Part shown: positions 17,654-27,499 of the stretch, one piece after another | Layout of the letters: every line of letters begins with the position of its first letter | Position numbering within the stretch: the stretch's first letter is position 1 | From: Rickettsiales endosymbiont of Stachyamoeba lipophora | GTDB taxonomy: Bacteria; Pseudomonadota; Alphaproteobacteria; Rickettsiales; 33-17 | Assembly: GCF_003932735.1 (NCBI RefSeq) | Contig: NZ_CP033611.1 | Span: forward strand, 896,156-960,155 | Length of the DNA stretch: 64,000 bases | Reading direction: 5' to 3' | Position numbers and translations under genes: made by a program | Notes under the pieces: generated by a model | Told to the model about the DNA's origin: nothing | The model's database searches: none | Seen by the model: the letters and a program-made list of their open reading frames with translations, nothing else

Positions 17654-18135
17654 TTGCGTAATTTAATAATGTAAGCACCTTCTCCGCCTAATTTAGGAGG
17701 AGCTTGGATAAAATATTTTATTATTTCACTAAGCTCCTGCGCCCATTTAGGCAATTCATTTTTTAGTTTTCCTTCATATTGATTTTGCTCATTAAATTGC
17801 CCCTTGCCAGTAACCACTAAAATGGTGTTTAAACCTTGTTGCTTAGCATTCAATATAAATTTAATAAATTTTATTTTTGCTTTTTCGATGATGAAACCAT
17901 GTAAATCAATCGATGCATCAATTGATTGGTTTTTAATTTTTCTTAATTTGGTTTTGTGGGTGTTATCAATAAAGCTAAAATTTTTAACTTCCAAAGCATG
18001 AAGCTTAAAATCTTCTTTTGTAATAGAATAAAGGTTATTATTTAAAGCTGCATTATTAAAATGCGGCTTCTTTTTATCTTTACTAGCTAGCTTTTTTACC
18101 TTTTTGGTATATTCTTCCCAATCAGAAATATTCAT
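17650..18135 (-). CDS. Smr-domain protein
   Basis: A 161-residue protein ending in a small MutS-related (Smr) domain: DLHGFIIEKAKIKFIKFIL and LVVTGKG supply the LDxHG-like and GxG motifs. Smr domains bind or nick nucleic acids; stand-alone versions in alphaproteobacteria are of uncertain function, and recent work ties some to ribosome rescue. The N-terminal half is basic and disordered-looking. It is divergent from rpoH, with mutS about 1.8 kb away. Confidence 0.85.
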   Translation of the reverse strand: MNISDWEEYTKKVKKLASKDKKKPHFNNAALNNNLYSITKEDFKLHALEVKNFSFIDNTHKTKLRKIKNQSIDASIDLHGFIIEKAKIKFIKFILNAKQQGLNTILVVTGKGQFNEQNQYEGKLKNELPKWAQELSEIIKYFIQAPPKLGGEGAYIIKLRN

Positions 18136-18153
18136 ATGGATAGTTGGTTATAC

Positions 18154-18181
18154 TTGCAATCATTAAAACAATAATTATACT
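18154..18181 (+). promoter_or_regulatory. Sigma-70-type promoter upstream of rpoH
   Basis: TTGCAA (18154-18159) and TATACT (18176-18181) are separated by 16 bases, in the gap between the divergent Smr and rpoH genes. It would leave a leader of about 65 bases before the rpoH start codon. Confidence 0.55.
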
Positions 18182-18252
18182 TTTTATTTATAAAGTAATT
18201 GTTAAGTTAAAAATCGTTAATAGTTAATTTACTTTAAAAACCTAGGATTTTT

Positions 18253-19113
18253 ATGAAGTCTAATTCGTTACCAGTATTAACAGATCAAGCGAGCCTTGCA
18301 AGTTATTTAGCAAAAATTAAAGCTATGCCCATGCTTGAAGCTCAGGAAGAATATATGCTGGCCAAAAGGATGATTGAGCATAAAGATATTAAGGCCGCTC
18401 AAAAGTTAGTTACTAGTCATTTAAAATTGGTCGTAAAAATTGCTAATCAATATCGTGGTTATGGCTTGCCTATGCTTGAAGTAATATCCGAGGGTAATAT
18501 TGGGTTAATGCAAGCTGTACGTAAGTTTGATCCTGAGTTGGGTTTTAAGCTTGCCACCTATGCAACCTGGTGGATTAAAGCTTCAATGCAGGAATATATT
18601 CTGAAAAGCTGGTCTTTGGTTAAAATCGGCACTACCGCTGCTCAAAAAAAGTTGTTCTTTAATTTAAGAAGAATGAAATCAAAAATCTATGCTTTAGAGC
18701 ATCGCGAAATGAATCCAGATGATATTAAGCAGATTGCTAAAGAATTGGAAGTAACCGAAAATGAAGTGAAAGAAATGAATCTGCGCATGTTAAGCCATGA
18801 TTTATCGCTTAATCATAAAATCGGTAATACAGAAGATGATGAAGTTATTAACTTTATCCCCGAGAACAGACCTAATCAGGAAATTGTAATAATAAATAAA
18901 AATGAACAGCTATATAAAGAGAAGCTCTTTAAAAAGGCGTTAGCTGAATTGGATGCAAGAGAGTTAAAAATTGTAGAAGAAAGATATCTTAAAGATACAC
19001 CCTCCACTCTTGAAGAATTAAGCCAAATGTTTATGGTATCACGCGAAAGAATTAGACAACTAGAAGAACGCGCGGTTGCCAAACTTAAAAATTACATCAG
19101 AGAAAATTACTAA
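18253..19113 (+). CDS. rpoH: RNA polymerase heat-shock sigma factor RpoH
   Basis: The 286-residue sigma-32 family protein has region 1.2 (LASYLAKIKAMPMLEAQEEY), region 2 (ISEGNIGLMQAVRKFDPELGFKLATYATWWIKA) and the RpoH box (WSLVKIGTTAAQKKLFFNLR). Region 4.2 is MVSRERIRQLEERAVAKLK. It directs heat-shock gene transcription. The stop and next start overlap (TAATG), so the downstream ABC permease is cotranscribed. Confidence 0.96.
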   Translation: MKSNSLPVLTDQASLASYLAKIKAMPMLEAQEEYMLAKRMIEHKDIKAAQKLVTSHLKLVVKIANQYRGYGLPMLEVISEGNIGLMQAVRKFDPELGFKLATYATWWIKASMQEYILKSWSLVKIGTTAAQKKLFFNLRRMKSKIYALEHREMNPDDIKQIAKELEVTENEVKEMNLRMLSHDLSLNHKIGNTEDDEVINFIPENRPNQEIVIINKNEQLYKEKLFKKALAELDARELKIVEERYLKDTPSTLEELSQMFMVSRERIRQLEERAVAKLKNYIRENY

Positions 19114-19883
19114 TGAATTTCGAATATCGTTTAAATTCCTATTATGCTTTGTTATATAAAGAAATCCGAAGATTTTTAAAAGTTTATCATCAAACCATAA
19201 TTTCTCCGGCTATGTCAGGCCTAATATTATTTACAATTTTTAAAATTGCTTTTGGTGAAATTAAGTTAAATGAAACTTTTACTTATGCAGAATTTATTGC
19301 CGCAGGAATAGTTGCAATGAATATGCTGCAAAATTCTTTTGCTAATTCTTCCTCTGTCATTACTGCCGGTAAAACCATGGGTTATATCATTGATTATTAT
19401 ATGCCTCCTTTAAGTCCCTGGCAGATAATCTTAACCCAGGTAATAGCAGGTTTGGTAAGGTCATTGCTAATAGGGGGCGTACTAATTTCAATATTAGCAT
19501 TCTTTGTTAAGTTTAATTGTAATATAACTTTCTGCAATATTGGCATTGTGTTATGTGGATGTACGTTAATAAATTTATTAGGAATTATTTGTGGGCTGCT
19601 AGCAAGGACTTTTGATGAGTTAGCTGCAATCACTAACTATCTTGTGACGCCTCTGACATTCCTTTCCGGTACTTTTTATTCAATTGATAAATTACCAGCA
19701 GTGTTGCAGCATTTAATTATATATAACCCGCTTTATTATGTGATAGATGCAACGAGGTCAATGTTGCTTGGTCTGCAGGAGGCTGATCTGAATTTTGGCT
19801 TAATGTTGCTGCTTTCGTTAAATGTGGTAGCTGTGTTAGTTAATGTAGCTATTTTAAAAGCAGGCTGGAGAATTAAATCGTAA
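19113..19883 (+). CDS. ABC-2 type transporter permease
   Basis: A 256-residue protein with six predicted membrane segments and the ABC-2 signature (LVTPLTFLSGTFYSIDKLP ... LIIYNPLYYVIDATRSMLLG). This is the class that exports drugs, polysaccharides or lipid-linked sugars. No ATPase gene is adjacent, so its partner must lie elsewhere. Its start overlaps the rpoH stop by one base and mutS follows after six bases. Confidence 0.88.
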   Translation: MNFEYRLNSYYALLYKEIRRFLKVYHQTIISPAMSGLILFTIFKIAFGEIKLNETFTYAEFIAAGIVAMNMLQNSFANSSSVITAGKTMGYIIDYYMPPLSPWQIILTQVIAGLVRSLLIGGVLISILAFFVKFNCNITFCNIGIVLCGCTLINLLGIICGLLARTFDELAAITNYLVTPLTFLSGTFYSIDKLPAVLQHLIIYNPLYYVIDATRSMLLGLQEADLNFGLMLLLSLNVVAVLVNVAILKAGWRIKS

Positions 19884-19889
19884 TATTTT

Positions 19890-22589
19890 ATGACAGCAAA
19901 AATAGAAAGAATCATTAGTGAAAATACTGTAGTGAACCAACAAAATGGTTTAAGCAAAGCAACAAATAATCATATTAAAATAGCGGATAGACCTATTAGC
20001 CAATATACTCCCATAATTCAGCAATATTTACTGATTAAAGAAAATCATCTGGATGTAGTGTTGTTTTTTAGGTTAGGTGATTTTTATGAATTATTTTTTG
20101 ATGATGCTATTACGGCTGCTCCCATTTTAAATGTAGTGTTAACTCGTAAAGCACAAGGTAGTGGAGACATACCAATGTGCGGGGTGCCTTATCATGCTGC
20201 TAACCAATATATTGAAAGGTTAATTGAAGCAGGCTTTAAAGTTGCAATTTGTGAGCAACTTGAAACTCCAGAGCAGGCTAAGAAACGAGGTTCGCAAGCT
20301 ATTGTTAAACGGGGGGTAGTAAGAATTATTACTCCTGGAACTCTACTAGAAGAAAACTTTCTTAAAAGCCATGAATTCAACTTTTTAATTTCCTTAATTA
20401 TTAATACTAACGATATAAGTATTGGATATGCTGATATTTCAACCGGATTATTTGAAGTATGTTCTGTAAGTATTAATGATATCGAAAATATATTGCTGAA
20501 ACTTAATCCACAAGAAATTATTGTGTCTAACTCATATAATCAAAATGAGCTAATTAAAAATGTTTTAAATAAATGGACCAGGATTATTACGATTAAACCT
20601 AGTAGCTTTTTTGAATTGAATAAAAATTCCCGTAAGATTCAGGATTATTATCACTTAAAAAATTTAGATTTATTTAGTCAGTTTTCTAAACATGAATTAG
20701 TTAGTATTGGTTCTTTAATTGAATATATTAGTATTACCCATCAGAGCTTGCTTCCTAGGTTGCAATTTCCTCATAAGTTAAAATCACAAAATTATATGAA
20801 GCTTGATTTTAATACTATCAAGCATTTGCAACTTTTTAGCGATACTCAAGGAAATAAGCAAAGTAGCTTGTTTCATGTAATTAATAAAACGAAAACAGCC
20901 AGTGGAACAAGAGCTTTATGGCAATTTTTATATTTGCCGTTAATTGATGAAATTTCAATTAATCAGCGCTTAGAGAATGTCGAAGCTTTTATAAGCAATC
21001 AAACTTTGTGTGATAAAGTACGAGGATGCTTAGCTAGCTTTCCTGATATTGAAAGGTTATTAAATAGAATTGTTACTAATAAGGCAGGACCAAAAGATTT
21101 ATTGCTACTTAAAGAAGGGCTCGAATTAAATGTAGAATTGCAACATTTATTTGAAACAGCACAAAACCAATTTAACTCATTAATAAGTTTTAGCAATACA
21201 GCTATTGAAGAAACAAAAAAAGTTGCTTCTTATATTACTCAAGCCATAGTAGAAAATCCTCCTTTATGGCATAAAGAAGGAGGATTTATTGCTCAGGGTT
21301 TTAATGAGGAATGTGATCAGTTGCAGAACCTAGTAAATAACTTAGATGCAATACTAAATAATTTTAAAGAGAAATATAAGGCTGAAACGGAAGTTAGCTC
21401 TTTAAAAATCGATTATAGTAAAAACTTAGGGTTTTGTATTGTTGTATCTCCACAGCAAGGTCAAAAATTAAAGAATAATCCTCAATATATTTTAAAACAA
21501 ACCTTGGTTTCCTGCTTGCGTTTTACTACCATCGAACTAATGGAGCTTGAACAACAAATTGTTACTGCTAAAGACCAGCTGGTTAACAAAGAGGTAATTC
21601 TATTTTATGAGCTTTGTGCTTTAGTAGCGCAGCATGCGGTAGCTATACAAGAAGTTGCGAAGATAGTAGGTCTGATTGATATATTTAGTAATTTTGCCCA
21701 TGTTGCTCGAGAAAATAACTATGTTAGACCGATAGTAGATAACTCGCAGCAACTAACCATTGAAAATGGTAGGCACCCAATCATTGAACAGGTGTTAAAA
21801 CAGGCGCATGAAAATTTTCAACCGAATACTTGTGAATTAAATGATAAACATATAATTAATATTATCACCGGACCAAATATGGGTGGTAAAAGCACTTATT
21901 TAAGAATGACCGCGTTAATTACTATACTTGCACAAATAGGCTGTTTTGTGCCTGCGTCTGCTGCTCATATTGGTATCACCGATGCAGTCTTTGCAAGAGT
22001 TGGCGCTGGCGATGAGCTGGCAAGAGGGCTTTCAACCTTTATGGTGGAGATGTCTGAAACTGCCCAAATTTTAATTAATGCAACTAAAAAATCATTAATT
22101 ATACTGGATGAAGTAGGTAGAGGAACTGCCACATTTGATGGTATGGCGATTGCTTATGCTTGCATAGAATATATTCATCACCAACTTAAATCTAAATGTT
22201 TATTTGCTACCCATTATCACGAGCTTACAGAAATGTGCCGTAATTTAGCAGGGGTAAAGTTTAAAACGGTTAAAGTCAGTGAATATAATCATAATGTAGT
22301 ATTTCACCATCAGATAATTGATGGTAATGCAGATAAGTCTTATGGAATTTTTGTAGCAAAAATTGCCGGTATTCCAAAAGAAGTTTTAAATAGCGCACAA
22401 GAAACTTTAAAGCAATTGGAAGAAAAGCAGCTATCTCTTAGAATTGATGTGCCAGCTACTTTACAGCCTAAAACACATTCGTCTTTAGAAGCTTATCTGA
22501 AGAAACTTGAAATTGATGAGCTTACCCCTAAGCAGGCTTTAGAAGAACTTTATTATTTGAAAAACTTGCTAAATAAGAAACCAAATTAG
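19890..22589 (+). CDS. mutS: DNA mismatch repair protein MutS
   Basis: The 899-residue protein contains the mismatch-contact motif (FFRLGDFYELFFDDA), the connector, lever and clamp domains, and the ATPase with Walker A GPNMGGKSTY (about 662-671), the signature RGLSTFMVEM and Walker B LIILDEVGRGT. A C-terminal helical tail ends the protein. An extra 40 residues precede the usual start and are polar. mutM lies just beyond in the opposite orientation, making a small repair neighbourhood. Confidence 0.97.
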   Translation: MTAKIERIISENTVVNQQNGLSKATNNHIKIADRPISQYTPIIQQYLLIKENHLDVVLFFRLGDFYELFFDDAITAAPILNVVLTRKAQGSGDIPMCGVPYHAANQYIERLIEAGFKVAICEQLETPEQAKKRGSQAIVKRGVVRIITPGTLLEENFLKSHEFNFLISLIINTNDISIGYADISTGLFEVCSVSINDIENILLKLNPQEIIVSNSYNQNELIKNVLNKWTRIITIKPSSFFELNKNSRKIQDYYHLKNLDLFSQFSKHELVSIGSLIEYISITHQSLLPRLQFPHKLKSQNYMKLDFNTIKHLQLFSDTQGNKQSSLFHVINKTKTASGTRALWQFLYLPLIDEISINQRLENVEAFISNQTLCDKVRGCLASFPDIERLLNRIVTNKAGPKDLLLLKEGLELNVELQHLFETAQNQFNSLISFSNTAIEETKKVASYITQAIVENPPLWHKEGGFIAQGFNEECDQLQNLVNNLDAILNNFKEKYKAETEVSSLKIDYSKNLGFCIVVSPQQGQKLKNNPQYILKQTLVSCLRFTTIELMELEQQIVTAKDQLVNKEVILFYELCALVAQHAVAIQEVAKIVGLIDIFSNFAHVARENNYVRPIVDNSQQLTIENGRHPIIEQVLKQAHENFQPNTCELNDKHIINIITGPNMGGKSTYLRMTALITILAQIGCFVPASAAHIGITDAVFARVGAGDELARGLSTFMVEMSETAQILINATKKSLIILDEVGRGTATFDGMAIAYACIEYIHHQLKSKCLFATHYHELTEMCRNLAGVKFKTVKVSEYNHNVVFHHQIIDGNADKSYGIFVAKIAGIPKEVLNSAQETLKQLEEKQLSLRIDVPATLQPKTHSSLEAYLKKLEIDELTPKQALEELYYLKNLLNKKPN

Positions 22590-22614
22590 CCTAAGAGCTG
22601 AATAGGTATTTTTA

Positions 22615-23439
22615 TTATTTTTGGCAGATAGCACAATAAAAAGTAGCACGTTGAGATTGAACGATTTTAATTATTTCAGTGCTACAACTGTAGCATGCTA
22701 ATTTATTTCTGCCATAGACATTAAATTCGCTTTGAAAATAGCCTTTTTCTCCATTAACCTGTTGGTAATCTTTTAAAGTAGATCCGCCTAAGTCAATCGC
22801 CTTATTTAAGGTTACTCTAATTGCATTTACCAGTTTTTGACCTTCAATAGCAGTTAAAGTGCTAGCCGGGCGTAATGGCGAGATGCCAGCTAGAAATAGG
22901 CTTTCTGAAGCGTAAATATTACCTACACCTACTACTATTTTATTATCCATTAAAGCGACTTTAATGGGAATAGATTTTGATTTTAAGGAATCTAATAAGT
23001 ATGCAGTATTAAATTCATGGGTTAATGGCTCAGGTCCAAGATTAGAAAACAGGTGGTGAGTATTAAGTGATTCTTTTGCTACAGTGGTGACCAAGCCAAA
23101 TCTCCGGGCATCGACTAGATAAAAAATTGTATTTTGATCCATCGTGCCAATAAAATGAGTGTGTTTAGGAAACGCGGTTTGAGTATGATCGGTAATAAAT
23201 ATTTTACCGCTCATACCTAAATGGATTATAAGTAATAAACCATTATCTAATTCAATTACAACATACTTAGCCCTGCGAGCTATAGCAATGACTTTACTGC
23301 CGACTAGCAAATTCTTTAAATTATCAGGAAAAGATATTCTTAATTTATATTCACTTAACTTGATATCTTTGAACTTACAGCCTAATATGCTTTTTTGTAG
23401 ACCGCGAGTAACTGTTTCAATTTCAGGCAATTCAGGCAT
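22615..23439 (-). CDS. mutM: Formamidopyrimidine-DNA glycosylase
   Basis: Removes oxidised purines such as 8-oxoguanine and nicks the abasic site. The N terminus MPELPEIETV carries the catalytic proline and glutamate. HLGMSGKIFI has the conserved lysine. The C-terminal zinc finger has four cysteines (CYSC and CAIC in the last 30 residues). At 274 residues it is full length. Its ATG is only five bases from that of the divergent ubiE, so the two promoters must overlap coding sequence. Confidence 0.97.
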   Translation of the reverse strand: MPELPEIETVTRGLQKSILGCKFKDIKLSEYKLRISFPDNLKNLLVGSKVIAIARRAKYVVIELDNGLLLIIHLGMSGKIFITDHTQTAFPKHTHFIGTMDQNTIFYLVDARRFGLVTTVAKESLNTHHLFSNLGPEPLTHEFNTAYLLDSLKSKSIPIKVALMDNKIVVGVGNIYASESLFLAGISPLRPASTLTAIEGQKLVNAIRVTLNKAIDLGGSTLKDYQQVNGEKGYFQSEFNVYGRNKLACYSCSTEIIKIVQSQRATFYCAICQK

Positions 23440-23444
23440 GATAT

Positions 23445-24221
23445 ATGACTTTTAATATTAATGATAATGAACAAAATAGCCAGGCTGATTTTGGCTTTAA
23501 AAAAGTAAATCGTAAAGAAAAAACTGGTTTGGTTAGTCAATTATTTGGGAGCGTGGCTAAAAATTACGACCTAATGAATGATTTAATGAGCTTAGGCATC
23601 CATAAATTATGGAAACGAGATTTTATTAAATTTTTACCTACTCTAACTGGGCAAATTTTAGATCTTGCCAGTGGTACAGGAGACATAGCTATTAATATTG
23701 CCAGATATGCTCAAAAAGAAAAAGGCATTTCAGCTAATATTACTTTGTGTGATCTGAACTTTGAAATGCTTAATATTGGGCAAAGTAAAGTTATAGATAA
23801 TTTAGGAGTGAGTAATTTTACTTATGCAGTTGCCGATGGAGAAAAATTACCTTTTAAAGATAATAGCTTTGATATAGTAACCATTGCTTTTGGTATCAGA
23901 AATATTACTAATATTAATATAGCTCTTAGAGAAATACATAGGGTGTTGCGTCCTGGAGGAAAGTTCATCTGTTTAGAATTTTCTTCGGTTAATCATTCTT
24001 TTAAAAAGTTCTATGAATTTTATCTACTGCAAATCATTCCTAAAGTAGGGAAATTAGTGGCAAATGATTATGAAGCTTATAGATATTTATCAGAAAGTAT
24101 TATTAAGTTTCCTAACCAGGAAAGCTTTAAAAAAATGATGGAAACTCAAGGCTTAAAAAATGTAGGTTATCATAATTTATCTCAAGGGGTTGCTGCAATC
24201 CATTATGGTTGGAAGTTTTAA
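23445..24221 (+). CDS. ubiE: Ubiquinone/menaquinone biosynthesis C-methyltransferase UbiE
   Basis: An SAM-dependent methyltransferase of ubiquinone synthesis. It has the family elements VAKNYDLMNDLMSLGIHKLW, the SAM-binding DLASGTGDIA and FGIRNITNINIALREIHRVL, followed by RPGGKFICLEFS. At 258 residues it is of normal length. It abuts ubiB (next codon), the usual alphaproteobacterial pair. Confidence 0.96.
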   Translation: MTFNINDNEQNSQADFGFKKVNRKEKTGLVSQLFGSVAKNYDLMNDLMSLGIHKLWKRDFIKFLPTLTGQILDLASGTGDIAINIARYAQKEKGISANITLCDLNFEMLNIGQSKVIDNLGVSNFTYAVADGEKLPFKDNSFDIVTIAFGIRNITNINIALREIHRVLRPGGKFICLEFSSVNHSFKKFYEFYLLQIIPKVGKLVANDYEAYRYLSESIIKFPNQESFKKMMETQGLKNVGYHNLSQGVAAIHYGWKF

Positions 24222-25565
24222 ATGTTTGTTAGTTTTTATCGTCTTATAGTCTTGATTGCTTTAGCGCTTTATTTTCGTATTTGGAATATTTTCTTAAGAC
24301 CGAATGCAAAAAATACTGCCAATTTCAATAGGTTCTTAATTAAAATGGGTCCAAGCTTTATAAAGTTTGGTCAAACTTTATCTACTAGACCCGATATTGT
24401 TGGTTATGATGTTGCTAGGCAGCTAGCTCAGTTACAGGATAATATTCCTTCTTTTAAATTTAAATTGGCTAAGCAAAGAATTGAGCGTGATTTTAAAACT
24501 AAATTAGCTGAGTTATTTCAAGAATTTGATGAAGTGCCGGTAGCTGCTGCGTCTATTGCGCAAGTGCATTTTGCAGTTACTAAACACAACGAACATGTAG
24601 CAGTTAAAGTAACTAGGCCTAATATTAAAAGAAGAGTAGCACAAGATATTATATTGCTAAAGTTTGGAGCAAAATTAATTAGTAAATTATCTAAAAAAAT
24701 TAACCGCCTTAAACCGATAGAAGTCATTAATTTTTTTGAAGAAACTATACAATTTGAACTGGATTTAAGAATTGAGGCCGCATCAGCTGACCAGCTACGC
24801 AGTAACCTAGCAAAAGATGAGGGAATTAAGATTCCTAAAATATTTTGGGAATTAACTAGCAAAAATGTCCTGACCATGGAGAAGGTAGAGGGTATTCCAA
24901 TTAATAATATAGAAAAAATTAAAGCTAAGAACTTGGATTTGAAAAAAATTGCTAAGAATTTAGCCGTAAATTTTTTTAACCAGACATATCGCGATGGATT
25001 TTTTCATGGGGATATGCATCCGGGTAATATTTTTGTGGATGAGCAGCATAATATCATTTTGGTGGATTTTGGGATAATTGGCATAGCTGATCAAAAAACT
25101 AAAGTGTTTGTAGCAGAAATATTGCGCGGCTTTCTTAAGCGAGACTACTATCATGTAGCTCGGATTCATTTTGAAGCGGGATACATTCCGAAAGACCAAT
25201 CTATTCATCGTTTTGCGTTGGCGTGCCGATCAATTGGAGAATCAATTGTAGGTAAAAACTCTAAAGATATTTCTATCGGCAGGTTGCTAGCTCATTTGTT
25301 TGATATTACCGAGCATTTTAAGATGGAAACGCAGATTCAGCTACTTTTATTGCAGAAAGCTTTAATTCTGGTGGAAGGCGTAGGAACTCTAATTGATCCA
25401 GAAATTAATATGTGGAGTTTGGCTGAGCCATGGATAGAAAAATGGTATATTGAAAATATTAGTTTTGAGGCGAAAGTTATGGAAGCCTTAAAAAAGTTGC
25501 CTAAATTTTTGGAAAAGATGATAGAAAAAAAGGATGGTTTTGTAGAGGATTGTCCTAAGGCATAA
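24222..25565 (+). CDS. ubiB: UbiB-type ABC1 kinase-like protein
   Basis: A 447-residue atypical kinase needed for ubiquinone synthesis. Signature elements are the KxGQ motif in FIKFGQTLSTRPDIVG, the alanine-rich loop AAASIAQVH, HGDMHPGNIF and the metal-binding VDFGIIG. The two C-terminal transmembrane helices seen in some UbiB proteins are not obvious; the tail is charged and short. The N terminus is hydrophobic. It directly follows ubiE. Confidence 0.94.
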   Translation: MFVSFYRLIVLIALALYFRIWNIFLRPNAKNTANFNRFLIKMGPSFIKFGQTLSTRPDIVGYDVARQLAQLQDNIPSFKFKLAKQRIERDFKTKLAELFQEFDEVPVAAASIAQVHFAVTKHNEHVAVKVTRPNIKRRVAQDIILLKFGAKLISKLSKKINRLKPIEVINFFEETIQFELDLRIEAASADQLRSNLAKDEGIKIPKIFWELTSKNVLTMEKVEGIPINNIEKIKAKNLDLKKIAKNLAVNFFNQTYRDGFFHGDMHPGNIFVDEQHNIILVDFGIIGIADQKTKVFVAEILRGFLKRDYYHVARIHFEAGYIPKDQSIHRFALACRSIGESIVGKNSKDISIGRLLAHLFDITEHFKMETQIQLLLLQKALILVEGVGTLIDPEINMWSLAEPWIEKWYIENISFEAKVMEALKKLPKFLEKMIEKKDGFVEDCPKA

Positions 25566-26018
25566 GTATTTATTTTTGGTAGGGATGATTTTTGATAAGC
25601 AATTAAAATCATTGTTCCAGCAAATCTATTGAATAGCTCCTAATAATTAGCTTATATCATGGCTTATGTGCTTTTTAAGTTAAATAGCTATAAGTGTTAT
25701 AAACTGACCGAGAATTATTAAATAAAACTTTGATTGCCAAGTTTGTAATCTGCAGCCAAACTTACATAACTCGCTGAAAGAGTTAAATATCAAAAAATTG
25801 ATTAAGCAGTACGAAAGTAAGTTAAACAAGATATGTTGAGGGGTTACTTACGGTAACAACTAAATCTTATTAGTATTAAAGCTCATCGTATGGATGCCAA
25901 ACAACACAAAGGATGCTAAACATATTCTTACGGAAAGAGCCCAAGCGATACACCAAGCAGAAAAAAATGCAATGAGCCATAGAAAATTATGCTTTGATGC
26001 AATAAGCAGGCTAATGGG
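25566..26018. other. Gap with probable gene relics between ubiB and nth
   Basis: About 450 bases. A forward reading near 25720-25833 gives a coding-like peptide with a CQVC pair ending NIKKLIKQYESKLNKIC, closed by TGA. A second forward frame beginning at 25894 (MPNNTKDAKHILTERAQAIH) runs into the antisense of nth. Neither has a ribosome-binding site or recognisable family; both look like remnants of decayed genes. Confidence 0.35.
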
Positions 26019-26747
26019 TCATTTGCTGCTATTAAAGTACTTACACCAAGTATTTAGCTTACATTCTAAGCATTTAGGTTGCTGTGCTTTGCAAATATAC
26101 CTGCCATGTAATATTAACCAGTGATGTGCATCATGATGATATTTTTTAGGGATAGCAGTGAGTAATTTTCCTTCTAATTCTAAAGGTGTTTTGGCATAGG
26201 CAATGCCTAATCTTTGTGACACCCTAAATACATGGGTATCAACTGCGATAATTGGTACACCAAAGCCGCAATTAAGCACTACTTTAGCAGTTTTGTGCCC
26301 TACCCCAGGCAAGGCGATTAGCTCGCTGAAAGTTGAGGGAACTTGAGAATTATATTGTTCAATTAAAATACGGCTTAAGCTCAAAATATTTTTAGCTTTG
26401 GTATGATAAAGTCCGATTGATTTTATATATTGCTTTAAGCCATCTTCGCCTAAATTTAGCATATCCATTGGGGTAGTTATTTGTTGGAATAGTATATCTG
26501 TGGCTTTGTTAACAGATATATCAGTGCTTTGGGCAGATAGTGCTACTGCTACTAATAATTGATATAAATTATTAAATTTTAACTCTGTTTGAGGATGCGG
26601 ATTTAAATCCTTAAAAATTTCAAAAATAGTAATTATTTCATCAAGAGTTAGGAGTGGTTGTAATGGTGTATGTTTAGTTTTGCTGTGGATCTTTGCCTGT
26701 AGCTTGATCGGATTCTTCTGCGTTAGCTTTTTCGGTGTTTTTCTCAT
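26019..26747 (-). CDS. nth: Endonuclease III
   Basis: A DNA glycosylase/AP lyase for oxidised pyrimidines. It has the helix-hairpin-helix LPGVGHKTAKVVL with the catalytic lysine, the catalytic aspartate in VDTHVFRVSQRL, and the C-X6-C-X2-C-X5-C iron-sulfur loop at the end. The 242-residue frame begins about 25 residues before the usual start. No later ATG, GTG or TTG exists before the conserved domain, so translation must start inside the preceding gene, giving a 74-base overlap. Confidence 0.95.
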   Translation of the reverse strand: MRKTPKKLTQKNPIKLQAKIHSKTKHTPLQPLLTLDEIITIFEIFKDLNPHPQTELKFNNLYQLLVAVALSAQSTDISVNKATDILFQQITTPMDMLNLGEDGLKQYIKSIGLYHTKAKNILSLSRILIEQYNSQVPSTFSELIALPGVGHKTAKVVLNCGFGVPIIAVDTHVFRVSQRLGIAYAKTPLELEGKLLTAIPKKYHHDAHHWLILHGRYICKAQQPKCLECKLNTWCKYFNSSK

Positions 26748-27018
26748 TTATATCTATACTAAGTATGGTGTTGACGCGCCCCTCCTCTTTATTAGGAGTT
26801 AAAAAAGAAGCGTTAGGAATTATACCTTCAAGTCTTTTGATAATAACTCTTATGAAATTAGGTTTTTTATTTTCTGATTTGTCAATAGCTTCATAAACTG
26901 TTGGAGCCTCAATTTCAACAAATTCTTTATTGTTATTATACATTCTATATAATTTTTGATTCCTATTTTTTAGGAATAGTTGCTTAATAAAAAGTAATTT
27001 AAAAGGTCCTCTTGGCAT
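26674..27018 (-). CDS. Hypothetical protein upstream of nth
   Basis: No family is recognised. The ATG at 27018 gives about 114 residues: a basic N terminus (MPRGPFKLLFIKQLFLKNRN), a middle with mixed strand/helix character and a charged, low-complexity tail rich in Glu, Asn and Asp. A TTG 12 bases upstream is a weaker start. It overlaps nth by 74 bases on the same strand, so translation of the two is presumably coupled. It is divergent from xseB. Confidence 0.55.
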   Translation of the reverse strand: MPRGPFKLLFIKQLFLKNRNQKLYRMYNNNKEFVEIEAPTVYEAIDKSENKKPNFIRVIIKRLEGIIPNASFLTPNKEEGRVNTILSIDINEKNTEKANAEESDQATGKDPQQN

Positions 27019-27179
27019 AAAATTAATCAATTAAAAAATTAATGTACATCGCAATTCGTTTAAATATATATTAAATAATACACAAAAAATTAATATATTG
27101 CAAATTTTATAAAAATTATAGTTTTGTTTGCAGAAAAATTATATTATTCTTAGGCCATAGAAAAATAATAGGGGTTAAA

Positions 27180-27416
27180 ATGACTATAGAAAATATGAGC
27201 TTTGAAGAGGCGCTCAAAAATCTTGAAGAGACGGTTAAAAAGCTTGAAGTTGGTAAAATCTCATTAAATGAAATGATTAGTAGTTATGAATATGCTTTAA
27301 AGCTCAAGGATTACTGTAGTAAAAAGCTTGAAGAGGCAAAGATTAGAGTCAATATAGTGGCAAATAATGGAGGCGAGGTTGAGCTTAAGCAATTTGAAGA
27401 AGAAGCCAACGATTAG
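27180..27416 (+). CDS. xseB: Exodeoxyribonuclease VII small subunit
   Basis: A 78-residue helical subunit that binds XseA to form the single-strand DNA exonuclease VII. The sequence MSFEEALKNLEETVKKLEVG, then LNEMISSYEYALKL, is the family signature. AGGGG precedes the ATG. xseA is not in the window. A tRNA gene follows about 80 bases downstream. Confidence 0.95.
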   Translation: MTIENMSFEEALKNLEETVKKLEVGKISLNEMISSYEYALKLKDYCSKKLEEAKIRVNIVANNGGEVELKQFEEEAND

Positions 27417-27453
27417 AAAACGCTTATAAATTATAGATTTTTAAAATTTTATA

Positions 27454-27482
27454 TTGACTAAATTTTAGGCTGATGCTAATTA
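27454..27482 (+). promoter_or_regulatory. Promoter of the tRNA-Asn gene
   Basis: TTGACT (27454-27459), a 17-base spacer and TAATTA (27477-27482) end 17 bases before the mature tRNA. The -35 match is strong and the -10 moderate, and the position is right for an independently transcribed tRNA. Confidence 0.55.
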
Positions 27483-27499
27483 ATTTATATCATTATTGT

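Noticed and set aside
25894..26124. Forward frame overlapping the end of nth
   Set aside because: Its second half is antisense to the conserved iron-sulfur cluster region of nth and it has no ribosome-binding site; at most a relic fragment.
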